Shown piece by piece: positions 25,499 to 39,224 of a stretch of 64,000 nucleotides of DNA; the stretch's first letter is position 1; each line of letters begins with the position of its first letter. A program made the position numbers and the translations under genes. The stretch is from Molossus alvarezi (Eukaryota; Chordata; Mammalia; Chiroptera; Molossidae). The stretch spans positions 1 to 64,000 of the forward strand of contig JBAWUJ010000105.1 in assembly GCA_037176705.1 (NCBI GenBank). The letters are read 5' to 3'. The notes below the pieces were generated by a model that did no database searches, was not told where the DNA came from, and saw nothing but the letters and a program-made list of their open reading frames with translations.

Positions 25499-27457
25499 GG
25501 ATCCTCACGCTCTAGGCTTCATGGAAGTGACTTTGGTGCCACTGAAGTGAAGAGTTCTAACACAGTTCATTTGGAATAGGTTTGCTTTGTATACACTCTC
25601 CTACAATCAAACTAGAGTGAAAAGTATATCTAAGGACCTATCAAGAGTCAGGTTGCCACATTTCCTTAAATCAATACTTTCCACCACTGTACTAAGAACA
25701 CGTAATCTGAAAAACAGTACAACAGTGGTGGTTCCATTTCGTGTGAAGCGGGTATAGCCCTAGAATCTTTTTCTCAATATTTGGATATTATTTGAAGAAG
25801 GTTGTCTATTGGAACACAGTTCTTTGAACAGGGAGCCACTGAACAGTCCATTGGACACTGCAACCGTACAAAGGTTTCCATTCTGCTCTTGAACTGAATG
25901 TTATTCTTTTATTCTGCACAGAAAGAACACCAGTCATGAACACTTTTGACTATGCCTGTGTATTCCCATAGGTTCTTCGGGGAAATAGTCTTGAAACAAG
26001 TGAATCCATGACCATTGTTCCAAGACTGACACTCCCTCTTTTAAATTGATCCCTTTTTTGTTCTAATGGCTGGAATAAGGGGGTTGAGTACTTGTCAGTT
26101 ATCAAGAAATAGGCTGAATTTGTCACAGGGAATTAGAAAGATAGGTTCGGGAGATTCCAGTCATGAACAAGGTACAATTCCAGCATTTCACAATGATGGA
26201 ATGCGTTTACTTTGAATTCTCAGGAGAAAACAGGTATCTACTCCTTATGTTTTTTGAGGAAATCGGTACAACCAGTGAAATGTATGATGGTTCCTAGAAT
26301 GACACTGATTCATTCGGTCACAACTTTAAAGAATGTGTGTAGAACTGAATAGGGTATAGATTTCCATGACCTGAACATTGCCCTAACCAATGTGTTTGAT
26401 TTCTGCAGCCCAGCCTTTGTTGGATATCAAGATGACTCATAGACTCTTCCAGGCAAACACGTATGCAGGGCTAAAAGGTAGTATGTGGAAAGGCTGCCTC
26501 ATCAACTAGTACAGGTTGCCTTTCCTGGTCACATAGGAAAGAAGGTAGACACCTGCATTTACTTACAACACTGTTTGACACTCCAATGTAAAGTATGCCC
26601 TGCACACCGGGCATAGTTAGTGTGTAAGGAATTGAAATGGATACCCAGGTCCACTGCACAAGTGCATTTTCTCTAGAACACTCCTCTTGTTCTCATTCAC
26701 AGAGATGTTCAATGTGAAAAACCCTTGGTATTGTCAGTGTCTTCCAATTCATGGATTTACTCCTTGCATGGAGACAACCAATGTTTCAACTACATCACTT
26801 TAGATGTGTTCAGTTTCACTGCTTCAAGAATGCACATATGTGACACCAGTAGTTATCAATCTTTCCATTGATTCAGTCTTGGCCATACGCTGGTTCACTG
26901 TTCTGAGTAAGAATCATGTGAAACCAACTGCTACAGCAGAAACCAAACTTTTTCCAAGTATCGCCTTCAAAAATGGGCTTCAAGACGATCCAATCTTTGA
27001 AACCATGAACAACACAGAACACAAAAAGGGATAACTTTTGATGCTACACATAAGTGTGCTCTGTCCTAGTTGTTCTTTCCATGATATGACTGGATCTCCC
27101 TATAAAACGAGGAGAATGTACGTTAAAGTGTTCATGTTCCTCAAGATCTGTGCATTCACTTAACCCAAATGGAAATATTCATTCATTCCCACAGTTGTTT
27201 GACTAGAACATGTTTGTTCACACTTTCCCTGCAAAGGTACTTAACTTCCCAGGGAAAAACATGCCACTGAGTGAATGTGGCCCCTGGCTCTCACAGAGTT
27301 TTGCCCATAGTTCAGTATATCCAAGACTGCACCAGCAAGTCTTGTGTCTCTTTGTCTGGAACAAGGGAAAGAAACTTACACTGCGAAGTTTCAGTGTGAT
27401 TCCACCTTTACAAATGGACATTTCTTAAACACTTAACCAAAACAATATATGCTTTGA
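25499..27457 (+). repeat. Satellite unit 14 (1,959 bp)
   Basis: Third copy of the CATAGACTCTTCC plus 3-bp deletion haplotype. With unit 15 it repeats the unit 8-9 pair 11,766 bp downstream. Confidence 0.97.
25737..25753 (+). other. CENP-B box, unit 14
   Basis: Identical 17-mer, 1,962 bp after box 13. Confidence 0.8.
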
Positions 27458-29419
27458 GGATCCTCACGCTCTAGGCTTCATGGAAGTGACTTTGGTGCCA
27501 CTGAAGTGAAGAGTTCTAACACAGTTCATTTGGAATAGGTTTGCTTTGTATACACTCTCCTACAATCAAACTAGAGTGAAAAGTATATCTAAGGACCTAT
27601 CAAGAGTCAGGTTGCCACATTTCCTTAAATCAATACTTTCCACCACTGTACTAAGAACACGTAATCTGAAAAACAGTACAACAGTGGTGGTTCCATTTCG
27701 TGTGAAGCGGGTATAGCCCTAGAATCTTTTTCTCAATATTTGGATATTATTTGAAGAAGGTTGTCTATTGGAACACAGTTCTTTGAACAGGGAGCCACTG
27801 AACAGTCCATTGGACACTGCAACCGTACAAAGGTTTCCATTCTGCTCTTGAACTGAATGTTATTCTTTTATTCTGCACAGAAAGAACACCAGTCATGAAC
27901 ACTTTTGACTATGCCTGTGTATTCCCATAGGTTCTTCGGGTAAATAGTCTTGAAACAAGTGAATCCATGACCACTGTTCCAAGACTGACACTCCCTCTTT
28001 TAAATTGATCCCTTTTTTGTTCTAATGGCTGGAATACGGGGGTTGAGTACTTGTCAGTTATCAAGAAATAGGCTGAATTTGTCACAGGGAATTAGAAAGA
28101 TAGGTTCGGGAGATTCCAGTCATGAACAAGGTACAATTCCAGCATTTCACAATGATGGAATGCGTTTACTTTGAATTCCCAGGAGAAAACAGGTATCTAC
28201 TCCTTATGTTTTTTGAGGAAATCGGTACAACCAGTGAAATGTATGATGGTTCCTAGAATGACACTGATTCATTCGGTCACAACTTTAAAGAATGTGTGTA
28301 GAACTGAATAGGGTATAGATTTCCATGACCTGAACATTGCCCTAACCAATGTGTTTGATTTCTGCAGCCCAGCCTTTGTTGGATATCAAGATGACTCATA
28401 GACACTTCCAGGCAAACAACACGTATGCAGGGCTAAAAGGTAGTATGTGGAAAGGCTGCCTCATCAACTAGTACAGGTTGACTTTCCTGGTCACATAGGA
28501 AAGAAGGTAGACACCTGCATTTACTTACAACACTGTTTGACACTCCAATGTAAAGTATGCCCTGCACACCGGGCATAGTTAGTGTGTAAGTAATTGAAAT
28601 GGATACCCAGGTCCACTGCACAAGTGCATTTTCTCTAGAACACTCCTCTTGTTCTCATTCACAGAGATGTTCAATGTGAAAAACCCTTGGTATTGTCAGT
28701 GTCTTCCAATTCATGGATTTACTCCTTGCATGGAGACAACCAATGTTTCAACTACATCACTTTAGATGTGTTCAGTTTCACTGCTTCAAGAATGCACATA
28801 TGTGACACCAGTAGTTATCAATCTTTCCATTGATTCAGTCTTGGCCATACGCTGGTTCACTGTTCTGAGTAAGAATCATGTGAAACCAACTGCTACAGCA
28901 GAAACCAAACTTTTTCCAAGTATCGCCTTCAAAAATGGGCTTCAAGACGATCCAATCTTTGAAACCATGAACAACACAGAACACAAAAAGGGATAACTTT
29001 TGATGCTACACATAAGTGTGCTCTGTCCTAGTTGTTCTTTCCATGATATGACTGGATCTCCCTATAAAACGAGGAGAATGTACGTTAAAGTGTTCATGTT
29101 CCTCAAGATCTGTGCATTCACTTAACCCAAATGGAAATATTCATTCATTCCCACAGTTGTTTGACTAGAACATGTTTGTTCACACTTTCCCTGCAAAGGT
29201 ACTTAACTTCCCAGGGAAAAACATGCCACTGAGTGAATGTGGCCCCTGGCTCTCACAGAGTTTTGCCCATAGTTCAGTATATCCAAGACTGCACCAGCAA
29301 GTCTTGTGTCTCTTTGTCTGGAACAAGGGAAAGAAACTTACACTGCGAAGTTTCAGTGTGATTCCACCTTTACAAATGGACATTTCTTAAACACTTAACC
29401 AAAATAATATACGCTTTGA
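27458..29419 (+). repeat. Satellite unit 15 (1,962 bp), mosaic
   Basis: The 5' half matches unit 9 through GAATTCCCAGG (to about 28180) and ACAACCAGTG (near 28230). From GTTGACTTTCC (28481) on it matches units 1 and 4, including the AATAATATACG end. The breakpoint lies in about 28231-28480. Confidence 0.96.
27696..27712 (+). other. CENP-B box, unit 15
   Basis: Identical 17-mer, 1,959 bp after box 14. Confidence 0.8.
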
Positions 29420-31381
29420 GGATCCTCACGCTCTAGGCTTCATGGAAGTGACTTTGGTGCCACTGAAGTGAAGAGTTCTAACACAGTTCATTTGGAATAG
29501 GTTTGCTTTGTATACACTCTCCTACAATCAAACTAGAGTGAAAAGTATATCTAAGGACCTATCAAGAGTCAGGTTGCCACATTTCCTTAAATCAATACTT
29601 TCCACCACTGTACTAAGAACACGTAATCTGAAAAACAGTACAACAGTGGTGGTTCCATTTCGTGTGAAGCGGGTATAGCCCTAGAATCTTTTTCTCAATA
29701 TTTGGATATTATTTGAAGAAGGTTGTCTATTGGAACACAGTTCTTTGAACAGGGAGCCACTGAACAGTCCATTGGACACTGCAACCGTACTAAGGTTTCC
29801 ATTCTGCTCTTGAACTGAATGTTATTCTTTTATTCTGCACAGAAAGAACACCAGTCATGAACACTTTTGACTATGCCTGTGTATTCCCATAGGTTCTTCG
29901 GGGAAATAGTCTTGAAACAAGTGAATCCATGACCATTGTTCCAAGACTGACACTCCCTCTTTTAAATTGATCCCTTTTTTGTTCTAATGGCTGGAATAAG
30001 GGGGTTGAGTACTTGTCAGTTATCAAGAAATAGGCTGAATTTGTCACAGGGAATTAGAAAGATAGGTTCGGGAGATTCCAGTCATGAACAAGGTACAATT
30101 CCAGCATTTCACAATGATGGAATGCGTTTACTTTGAATTCTCAGGAGAAAACAGGTATCTACTCCTTATGTTTTTTGAGGAAATCGGTACAAACAGTGAA
30201 ATGTATGATGGTTCCTAGAATGACACTGATTCATTCGGTCACAACTTTAAAGAATGTGTGTAGAACTGAATAGGGTATAGATTTCCATGACCTGAACATT
30301 GCCCTAACCAATGTGTTTGATTTCTGCAGCCCAGCCTTTGTTGGATATCAAGATGACTCATAGACACTTCCAGGCAAACAACACGTATGCAGGGCTAAAA
30401 GGTAGTATGTGGAAAGGCTGCCTCATCAACTAGTACAGGTTGCCTTTCCTGGTCACATAGGAAAGAAGGTAGACACCTGCATTTACTTACAACACTGTTT
30501 GACACTCCAATGTAAAGTATGCCCTGCACACCGGGCATAGTTAGTGTGTAAGGAATTGAAATGGATACCCAGGTCCACTGCACAAGTGCATTTTCTCTAG
30601 AACACTCCTCTTGTTCTCATTCACAGAGATGTTCAATGTGAAAAACCCTTGGTATTGTCAGTGTCTTCCAATTCATGGATTTACTCCTTGCATGGAGACA
30701 ACCAATGTTTCAACTACATCACTTTAGATGTGTTCAGTTTCACTGCTTCAAGAATGCACATATGTGACACCAGTAGTTATCAATCTTTCCATTGATTCAG
30801 TCTTGGCCATACGCTGGTTCACTGTTCTGAGTAAGAATCATGTGAAACCAACTGCTACAGCAGAAACCAAACTTTTTCCAAGTATCGCCTTCAAAAATGG
30901 GCTTCAAGACGATCCAATCTTTGAAACCATGAACAACACAGAACACAAAAAGGGATAACTTTTGATGCTACACATAAGTGTGCTCTGTCCTAGTTGTTCT
31001 TTCCATGATATGACTGGATCTCCCTATAAAACGAGGAGAATGTACGTTAAAGTGTTCATGTTCCTCAAGATCTGTGCATTCACTTAACCCAAATGGAAAT
31101 ATTCATTCATTCCCACAGTTGTTTGACTAGAACATGTTTGTTCACACTTTCCCTGCAAAGGTACTTAACTTCCCAGGGAAAAACATGCCACTGAGTGAAT
31201 GTGGCCCCTGGCTCTCACAGAGTTTTGCCCATAGTTCAGTATATCCAAGACTGCACCAGCAAGTCTTGTGTCTCTTTGTCTGGAACAAGGGAAAGAAACT
31301 TACACTGCGAAGTTTCAGTGTGATTCCACCTTTACAAATGGACATTTCTTAAACACTTAACCAAAACAATATATGCTTTGA
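29420..31381 (+). repeat. Satellite unit 16 (1,962 bp)
   Basis: Second-family unit with GTACTAAGG and AAGGAATTG, but with ACAAACAGTG where most of its family has ACAACCAGTG. Last unit with the CATTCCCACAG variant. Confidence 0.97.
29658..29674 (+). other. CENP-B box, unit 16
   Basis: Identical 17-mer, 1,962 bp after box 15. Confidence 0.8.
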
Positions 31382-33343
31382 GGATCCTCACGCTCTAGGC
31401 TTCATGGAAGTGACTTTGGTGCCACTGAAGTGAAGAGTTCTAACACAGTTCATTTGGAATAGGTTTGCTTTGTATACACTCTCCTACAATCAAACTAGAG
31501 TGAAAAGTATATCTAAGGACCTATCAAGAGTCAGGTTGCCACATTTCCTTAAATCAATACTTTCCACAACTGTACTAAGAACACGTAATCTGAAAAACAG
31601 TACAACAGTGGTGGTTCCATTTCGTGTGAAGCGGGTATAGCCCTAGAATCTTTTTCTCAATATTTGGATATTATTTGAAGAAGGTTGTCTATTGGAACAC
31701 AGTTCTTTGAACAGGGAGCCACTGAACAGTCCATTGGACACTGCAACCGTACAAAGGTTTCCATTCTGCTCTTGAACTGAATGTTATTCTTTTATTCTGC
31801 ACAGAAAGAACACCAGTCATGAACACTTTTGACTATGCCTGTGTATTCCCATAGGTTCTTCGGGGAAATAGTCTTGAAACAAGTGAATCCATGACCATTG
31901 TTCCAAGACTGACACTCCCTCTTTTAAATTGATCCCTTTTTTGTTCTAATGGCTGGAATAAGGGGGTTGAGTACTTGTCAGTTATCAAGAAATAGGCTGA
32001 ATTTGTCACAGGGAATTAGAAAGATAGGTTCGGGAGATTCCAGTCATGAACAAGGTACAATTCCAGCATTTCACAATGATGGAATGCGTTTACTTTGAAT
32101 TCTCAGGAGAAAACAGGTATCTACTCCTTATGTTTTTTGAGGAAATCGGTACAACCAGTGAAATGTATGATGGTTCCTAGAATGACACTGATTCATTCGG
32201 TCACAACTTTAAAGAATGTGTGTAGAACTGAATAGGGTATAGATTTCCATGACCTGAACATTGCCCTAACCAATGTGTTTGATTTCTGCAGCCCAGCCTT
32301 TGTTGGATATCAAGATGACTCATAGACACTTCCAGGCAAACAACACGTATGCAGGGCTAAAAGGTAGTATGTGGAAAGGCTGCCTCATCAACTAGTACAG
32401 GTTGCCTTTCCTGGTCACATAGGAAAGAAGGTAGACACCTGCATTTACTTACAACACTGTTTGACACTCCAATGTAAAGTATGCCCTGCACACCGGGCAT
32501 AGTTAGTGTGTAAGGAATTGAAATGGATACCCAGGTCCACTGCACAAGTGCATTTTCTCTAGAACACTCCTCTTGTTCTCATTCACAGAGATGTTCAATG
32601 TGAAAAACCCTTGGTATTGTCAGTGTCTTCCAATTCATGGATTTACTCCTTGCATGGAGACAACCAATGTTTCAACTACATCACTTTAGATGTGTTCAGT
32701 TTCACTGCTTCAAGAATGCACACATGTGACACCAGTAGTTATCAATCTTTCCATTGATTCAGTCTTGGCCATACGCTGGTTCACTGTTCTGAGTAAGAAT
32801 CATGTGAAACCAACTGCTACAGCAGAAACCAAACTTTTTCCAAGTATCGCCTTCAAAAATAGGCTTCAAGACGATCCAATCTTTGAAACCATGAACAACA
32901 CAGAACACAAAAAGGGATAACTTTTGATGCTACACATAAGTGTGCTCTGTCCTAGTTGTTCTTTCCATGATATGACTGGATCTCCCTATAAAACGAGGAG
33001 AATGTACGTTAAAGTGTTCATGTTCCTCAAGATCTGTGCATTCACTTAACCCAAATGGAAATATTCATTCATTCCAACAGTTGTTTGACTAGAACATGTT
33101 TGTTCACACTTTCCCTGCAAAGGTACTTAACTTCCCAGGGAAAAACATGCCACTGAGTGAATGTGGCCCCTGGCTCTCACAGAGTTTTGCCCATAGTTCA
33201 GTATATCCAAGACTGCACCAGCAAGTCTTGTGTCTCTTTGTCTGGAACAAGGGAAAGAAACTTACACTGCGAAGTTTCAGTGTGATTCCACCTTTACAAA
33301 TGGACATTTCTTAAACACTTAACCAAAACAATATATGCTTTGA
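31382..33343 (+). repeat. Satellite unit 17 (1,962 bp), transition unit
   Basis: The first half is second-family (GGGGGTTGAG, AAGGAATTG). The 3' part carries third-family variants (AATAGGCTT and CATTCCAACAG). Private CACACATGTGAC near 32720. It marks the switch between array domains. Confidence 0.96.
31620..31636 (+). other. CENP-B box, unit 17
   Basis: Identical 17-mer, 1,962 bp after box 16; unchanged in the unit where array families switch. Confidence 0.8.
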
Positions 33344-35305
33344 GGTACCTCACGCTCTAGGCTTCATGGAAGTGACTTTGGTGCCACTGAAGTGAGGAGT
33401 TCTAACACAGTTCATTTGGAATAGGTTTGCTTTGTATACACTCTCCTACAATCAAACTAGAGTGAAAAGTATATCTAAGGACCTATCAAGAGTCAGGTTG
33501 CCACATTTCCTTAAAGCAATACTTTCCACAACTGTACTAAGAACACGTAATCTGAAAAACAGTACAACAGTGGTGGTTCCATTTCGTGTGAAGCGGGTAT
33601 AGCCCTAGAATCTTTTTCTCAATATTTGGATATTATTTGAAGAAGGTTGTCTATTGGAACACAGTTCTTTGAACAGGGAGCCACTGAACAGTCCATTGGA
33701 CACTGCAACCGTACAAAGGTTTCCATTCTGCTCTTGAACTGAATGTTATTCTATTATTCTGCACAGAAAGAACACCAGTCATGAACACTTTTGACTATGC
33801 CTGTGTATTCCCATAGGTTCTTCGGGGAAATAGTCTTGAAACAAGTGAATCCATGACCATTGTTCCAAGACTGACACTCCCTCTTTTAAATTGATCCCTT
33901 TTTTGTTCTAATGGCTGGAATAAGGGGATTGAGTACTTGTCAGTTATCAAGAAATAGGCTGAATTTGTCACAGGGAATTAGAAAGATAGGTTCGGGAGAT
34001 TCCAGTCATGAACAAGGTACAATTCCAGCATTTCACAATGATGGAATGCGTTTACTTTGAATTCTCAGGAGAAAACAGGTATCTACTCCTTATGTTTTTT
34101 GAGGAAATCGGTACAAATAGTGAAATGTATGATGGTTCCTAGAATGACACTGATTCATTCGGTCACAACTTTAAAGAATGTGTGTAGAACTGAATAGGGT
34201 ATAGATTTCCATGACCTGAACATTGCCCTAACCAATGTGTTTGATTTCTGCAGCCCAGCCTTTGTTGGATATCAAGATGACTCATAGACACTTCCAGGCA
34301 AACAACACGTATGCAGGGCTAAAAGGTAGTATGTGGAAAGGCTGCCTCATCAACTAGTACAGGTTGACTTTCCTGGTCACATAGGAAAGAAGGTAGACAC
34401 CTGCATTTACTTACAACACTGTTTGACACTCCAATGTAAAGTATGCCCTGCACACCGGGCATAGTTAGTGTGTAAGTAATTGAAATGGATACCCAGGTCC
34501 ACTGCACAAGTGCATTTTCTCTAGAACACTCCTCTTGTTCTCATTCACAGAGATGTTCAATGTGGAAAACCCTTGGTATTGTCAGTGTCTTCCAATTCAT
34601 GGATTTACTCCTTGCATGGAGACAACCAATGTTTCAACTACATCACTTTAGATGTGTTCAGTTTCACTGCTTCAAGAATGCACATATGTGACACCAGTAG
34701 TTATCAATCTTTCCATTGATTCAGTCTTGGCCATACGCTGTTTCACTGTTCTGAGTAAGAATCATGTGAAACCAACTGCTACAGCAGAAACCAAACTTTT
34801 TCCAAGTATCGCCTTCAAAAATAGGCTTCAAGACGATCCAATCTTTGAAACCATGAACAACACAGAACACAAAAAGGGATAACTTTTGATGCTACACATA
34901 AGTGTGCTCTGTCCTAGTTGTTCTTTCCATGATATGACTGGATCTCCCTATAAAACGAGGAGAATGTACGTTAAAGTGTTCATGTTCCTCAAGATCTGTG
35001 CATTCACTTAACCCAAATGGAAATATTCATTCATTCCAACAGTTGTTTGACTAGAACATGTTTGTTCACACCTTCCCTGCAAAGGTACTTAACTTCCCAG
35101 GGAAAAACATGCCACTGAGTGAATGTGGCCCCTGGCTCTCACAGAGTTTTGCCCATCGTTCAGTGTATCCAAGACTGCACCAGCAAGTCTTGTGTCTCTT
35201 TGTCTGGAACAAGGGAAAGAAACTTACACTGCGAAGTTTCAGTGTGATTCCACCTTTACAAATGGACATTTCTTAAACACTTAACCAAAACAACATATGC
35301 TTTGA
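33344..35305 (+). repeat. Satellite unit 18 (1,962 bp)
   Basis: The BamHI site is replaced by GGTACC (KpnI), as in units 21 and 26, with linked TTAAAGCAAT. ACAAATAGTG, ATGTGGAAAAC and CGCTGTTTCAC are shared only with unit 22. Private GTGAGGAGTTC. Confidence 0.97.
33582..33598 (+). other. CENP-B box, unit 18
   Basis: Identical 17-mer, 1,962 bp after box 17. Confidence 0.8.
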
Positions 35306-37263
35306 GGATCCTCACGCTCTAGGCTTCATGGAAGTGACTTTGGTGCCACTGAAGTGAAGAGTTCTAACACAGTTCATTTGGAATAGGTTTGCTTTGTATA
35401 CACTCTCCTACAATCAAACTAGAGTGAAAAGTATATCTAAGGACCTATCAAGAGTCAGGTTGCCACATTTCCTTAAATCAATACTTTCCACCACTGTACT
35501 AAGAACACGTAATCTGAAAAACAGTACAACAGTGGTGGTTCCATTTCGTGTGAAGCGGGTATAGCCCTAGAATCTTTTTCTCAATATTTGGATATTATTT
35601 GAAGAAGGTTGTCTATTGGAACACAGTTCTTTGAACAGGGAGCCACTGAACAGTTGGACACTGCAACCGTACAAAGGTTTCCATTCTGCTCTTGAACTGA
35701 ATGTTATTCTATTATTCTGCACAGAAAGAACACCAGTCATGAACACTTTTGACTATGCCTGTGTATTCCCATAGGTTCTTCGGGGAAATAGTCTTGAAAC
35801 AAGTGAATCCATGACCATTGTTCCAAGACTGACACTCCCTCTTTTAAATTGATCCCTTTTTTGTTCTAATGGCTGGAATAAGGGGATTGAGTACTTGTCA
35901 GTTATCAAGAAATAGGCTGAATTTGTCACAGGGAATTAGAAAGATAGGTTCGGGAGATTCCAGTCATGAACAAGGTACAATTCCAGCATTTCACAATGAT
36001 GGAATGCGTTTACTTTGAATTCTCAGGAGAAAACAGGTATCTACTCCTTATGTTTTTTGAGGAAATCGGTACAAACAGGGAAATGTATGATGGTTCCTAG
36101 AATGACACTGATTCATTCGGTCACAACTTTAAAGAATGTGTGTAGAACTGAATAGGGTATAGATTTCCATGACCTGAACATTGCCCTAACCAATGTGTTT
36201 GATTTCTGCAGCCCAGCCTTTGTTGGATATCAAGATGACTCATAGACACTTCCAGGCAAACAACACGTATGCAGGGCTAAAAGGTAGTATGTGGAAAGGC
36301 TGCCTCATCAACTAGTACAGGTTGCCTTTCCTGGTCACATAGGAAAGAAGGTAGACACCTGCATTTACTTACAACACTGTTTGACACTCCAATGTAAAGT
36401 ATGCCCTGCACACCGGGCATAGTTAGTGTGTAAGTAATTGAAATGGATACCCAGGTCCACTGCACAAGTGCATTTTCTCTAGAACACTCCTCTTGTTCTC
36501 ATTCACAGAGATGTTCAATGTGAAAAACCCTTGGTATTGTCAGTGTCTTCCAATTCATGGATTTACTCCTTGCATGGAGACAACCAATGTTTCAACTGCA
36601 TCACTTTAGATGTGTTCAGTTTCACTGCTTCAAGAATGCACATATGTGACACCAGTAGTTATCAATCTTTCCATTGATTCAGTCTTGGCCATACGCTGGT
36701 TCACTGTTCTGAGTAAGAATCATGTGAAACCAACTGCTACAGCAGAAACCAAACTTTTTCCAAGTATCGCCTTCAAAAATAGGCTTCAAGACGATCCAAT
36801 CTTTGAAACCATGAACAACACAGAACACAAAAAGGGATAACTTTTGATGCTACACATAAGTGTGCTCTGACCTAGTTGTTCTTTCCATGATATGACTGGA
36901 TCTCCCTATAAAACGAGGAGAATGTACGTTAAACTGTTCATGTTCCTCAAGATCTGTGCATTCACTTAACCCAAATGGAAATATTCATTCATTCCAACAG
37001 TTGTTTGACTAGAACATGTTTGTTCACACCTTCCCTGCAAAGGTACTTAACTTCCCAGGGAAAAACATGCCACTGAGTGAATGTGGCCCCTGGCTCTCAC
37101 AGAGTTTTGCCCATCGTTCAGTATATCCAAGACTGCACCAGCAAGTCTTGAGTCTCTTTGTCTGGAACAAGGGAAAGAAACTTACACTGCGAAGTTTCAG
37201 TGTGATTCCACCTTTACAAATGGACATTTCTTAAACACTTAACCAAAACAACATATGCTTTGA
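35306..37263 (+). repeat. Satellite unit 19 (1,958 bp)
   Basis: A private 4-bp deletion gives GAACAGTTGGAC near 35650. ACAAACAGGGAAATG is shared with unit 23. CAACTGCATC and GTTAAACTG are shared with units 23, 27, 29 and 31. Confidence 0.97.
35544..35560 (+). other. CENP-B box, unit 19
   Basis: Identical 17-mer, 1,962 bp after box 18. Confidence 0.8.
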
Positions 37264-39224
37264 GGATCCTCACGCTCTAGGCTTCATGGAAGTGACTTTG
37301 GTGCCACTGAAGTGAAGAGTTCTAACACAGTTCATTTCGAATAGGTTTGCTTTGTATACACTCTCCTACAATCAAACTAGAGTGAAAAGTATATCTAAGG
37401 ACCTATCCAGAGTCAGGTTGCCACATTTCCTTAAATCAATACTTTCCACAACTGTACTAAGAACACGTAATCTGAAAAACAGTACAACAGTGGTGGTTCC
37501 ATTTCGTGTGAAGCGGGTATAGCCCTAGAATCTTTTTCTCAATATTTGGATATTATTTGAAGAAGGTTGTCTATTGGAACACAGTTCTTTGAACCGGGAG
37601 CCACTGAACAGTCCATTGGACACTGCAACCGTACTAAGGTTTCCATTCTGCTCTTGAACTGAATGTTATTCTATTATTCTGCACAGAAAGAACACCAGTC
37701 ATGAACACTTTTGACTATGCCTGTGTATCCCCATAGGTTCTTCGGGGAAATAGTCTTGAAACAAGTGAATCCATGACCATTGTTCCAAGACTGACACTCC
37801 CTCTTTTAAATTGATCCCTTTTTTGTTCTAATGGCTGGAATAAGGGGATTGAGTACTTGTCAGTTATCAAGAAATAGGCTGAATTTGTCACAGGGAATTA
37901 GAAAGATAGGTTCGGGAGATTCCAGTCATGAACAAGGTACAATTCCAGCATTTCACAATGATGGAATGCGTTTACTTTGAATTCTCAGGAGAAAACAGGT
38001 ATCTACTCCTTATGTTTTTTGAGGAAATCGGTACAAACAGTGAAATGTATGATGGTTCCTAGAATGACACTGATTCATTCGGTCACAACTTTAAAGAATG
38101 TGTGTAGAACTGAATAGGGTATAGATTACCATGACCTGAACATTGCCCTAACCAATGTGTTTGATTTCTGCAGCCCAGCCTTTGTTGGTATCAAGATGAC
38201 TCATAGACACTTCCAGGCAAACAACACGTATGCACGGCTAAAAGGTAGTATGTGGAAAGGCTGCCTCATCAACTAGTACAGGTTGACTTTCCTGGTCACA
38301 TAGGAAAGAAGGTAGACACCTGCATTTACTTACAACACTGTTTGACACTCCAATGTAAAGTATGCCCTGCACACCGGGCATAGTTAGTGTGTAAGTAATT
38401 GAAATGGATACCCAGGTCCACTGCACAAGTGCATTTTCTCTAGAACACTCCTCTTGTTCTCATTCACAGAGATGTTCAATGTGAAAAACCCTTGGTATTG
38501 TCAGTGTCTTCCAATTCATGGATTTACTCCTTGCATGGAGACAACCAATGTTTCAACTACATCACTTTAGATGTGTTCAGTTTCACTGCTTCAAGAATGC
38601 ACATATGTGACACCAGTAGTTATCAATCTTTCCATTGATTCAGTCTTGGCCATACGCTGGTTCACTGTTCTGAGTAAGAATCATGTGAAACCAACTGCTA
38701 CAGCAGAAACCAAACTTTTTCCAAGTATCGCCTTCAAAAATAGGCTTCAAGACGATCCAATCTTTGAAACCATGAACAACACAGAACACAAAAAGGGATA
38801 ACTTTTGATGCTACACATAAGTGTGCTCTGTCCTAGTTGTTCTTTCCATGATATGACTGGATCTCCCTATAAAACGAGGAGAATGTACGTTAAAGTGTTC
38901 ATGTTCCTCAAGATCTGTGCATTCACTTAACCCAAATGGAAATATTCATTCATTCCAACAGTTGTTTGACTAGAACATGTTTGTTCACACTTTCCCTGCA
39001 AAGGTACTTAACTTCCCAGGGAAAAACATGCCACTGAGTGAATGTGGCCCCTGGCTCTCACAGAGTTTTGCCCATAGTTCAGTATATCCAAGACTGCACC
39101 AGCAAGTCTTGTGTCTCTTTGTCTGGAACAAGGGAAAGAAACTTACACTGCGAAGTTTCAGTGTGATTCCACCTTTACAAATGGACATTTCTTAAACACT
39201 TAACCAAAACAATATATGCTTTGA
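37264..39224 (+). repeat. Satellite unit 20 (1,961 bp)
   Basis: TTTCGAATAGG, CTATCCAGAG, GAACCGGGAG and GTATCCCCAT are shared with unit 24 only. GATTACCATG and the 1-bp deletion TTGGTATC are shared with unit 25 only. Private GCACGGCTA near 38232. See the finding on split markers. Confidence 0.97.
37502..37518 (+). other. CENP-B box, unit 20
   Basis: Identical 17-mer, 1,958 bp after box 19 (4-bp deletion in unit 19). Confidence 0.8.
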
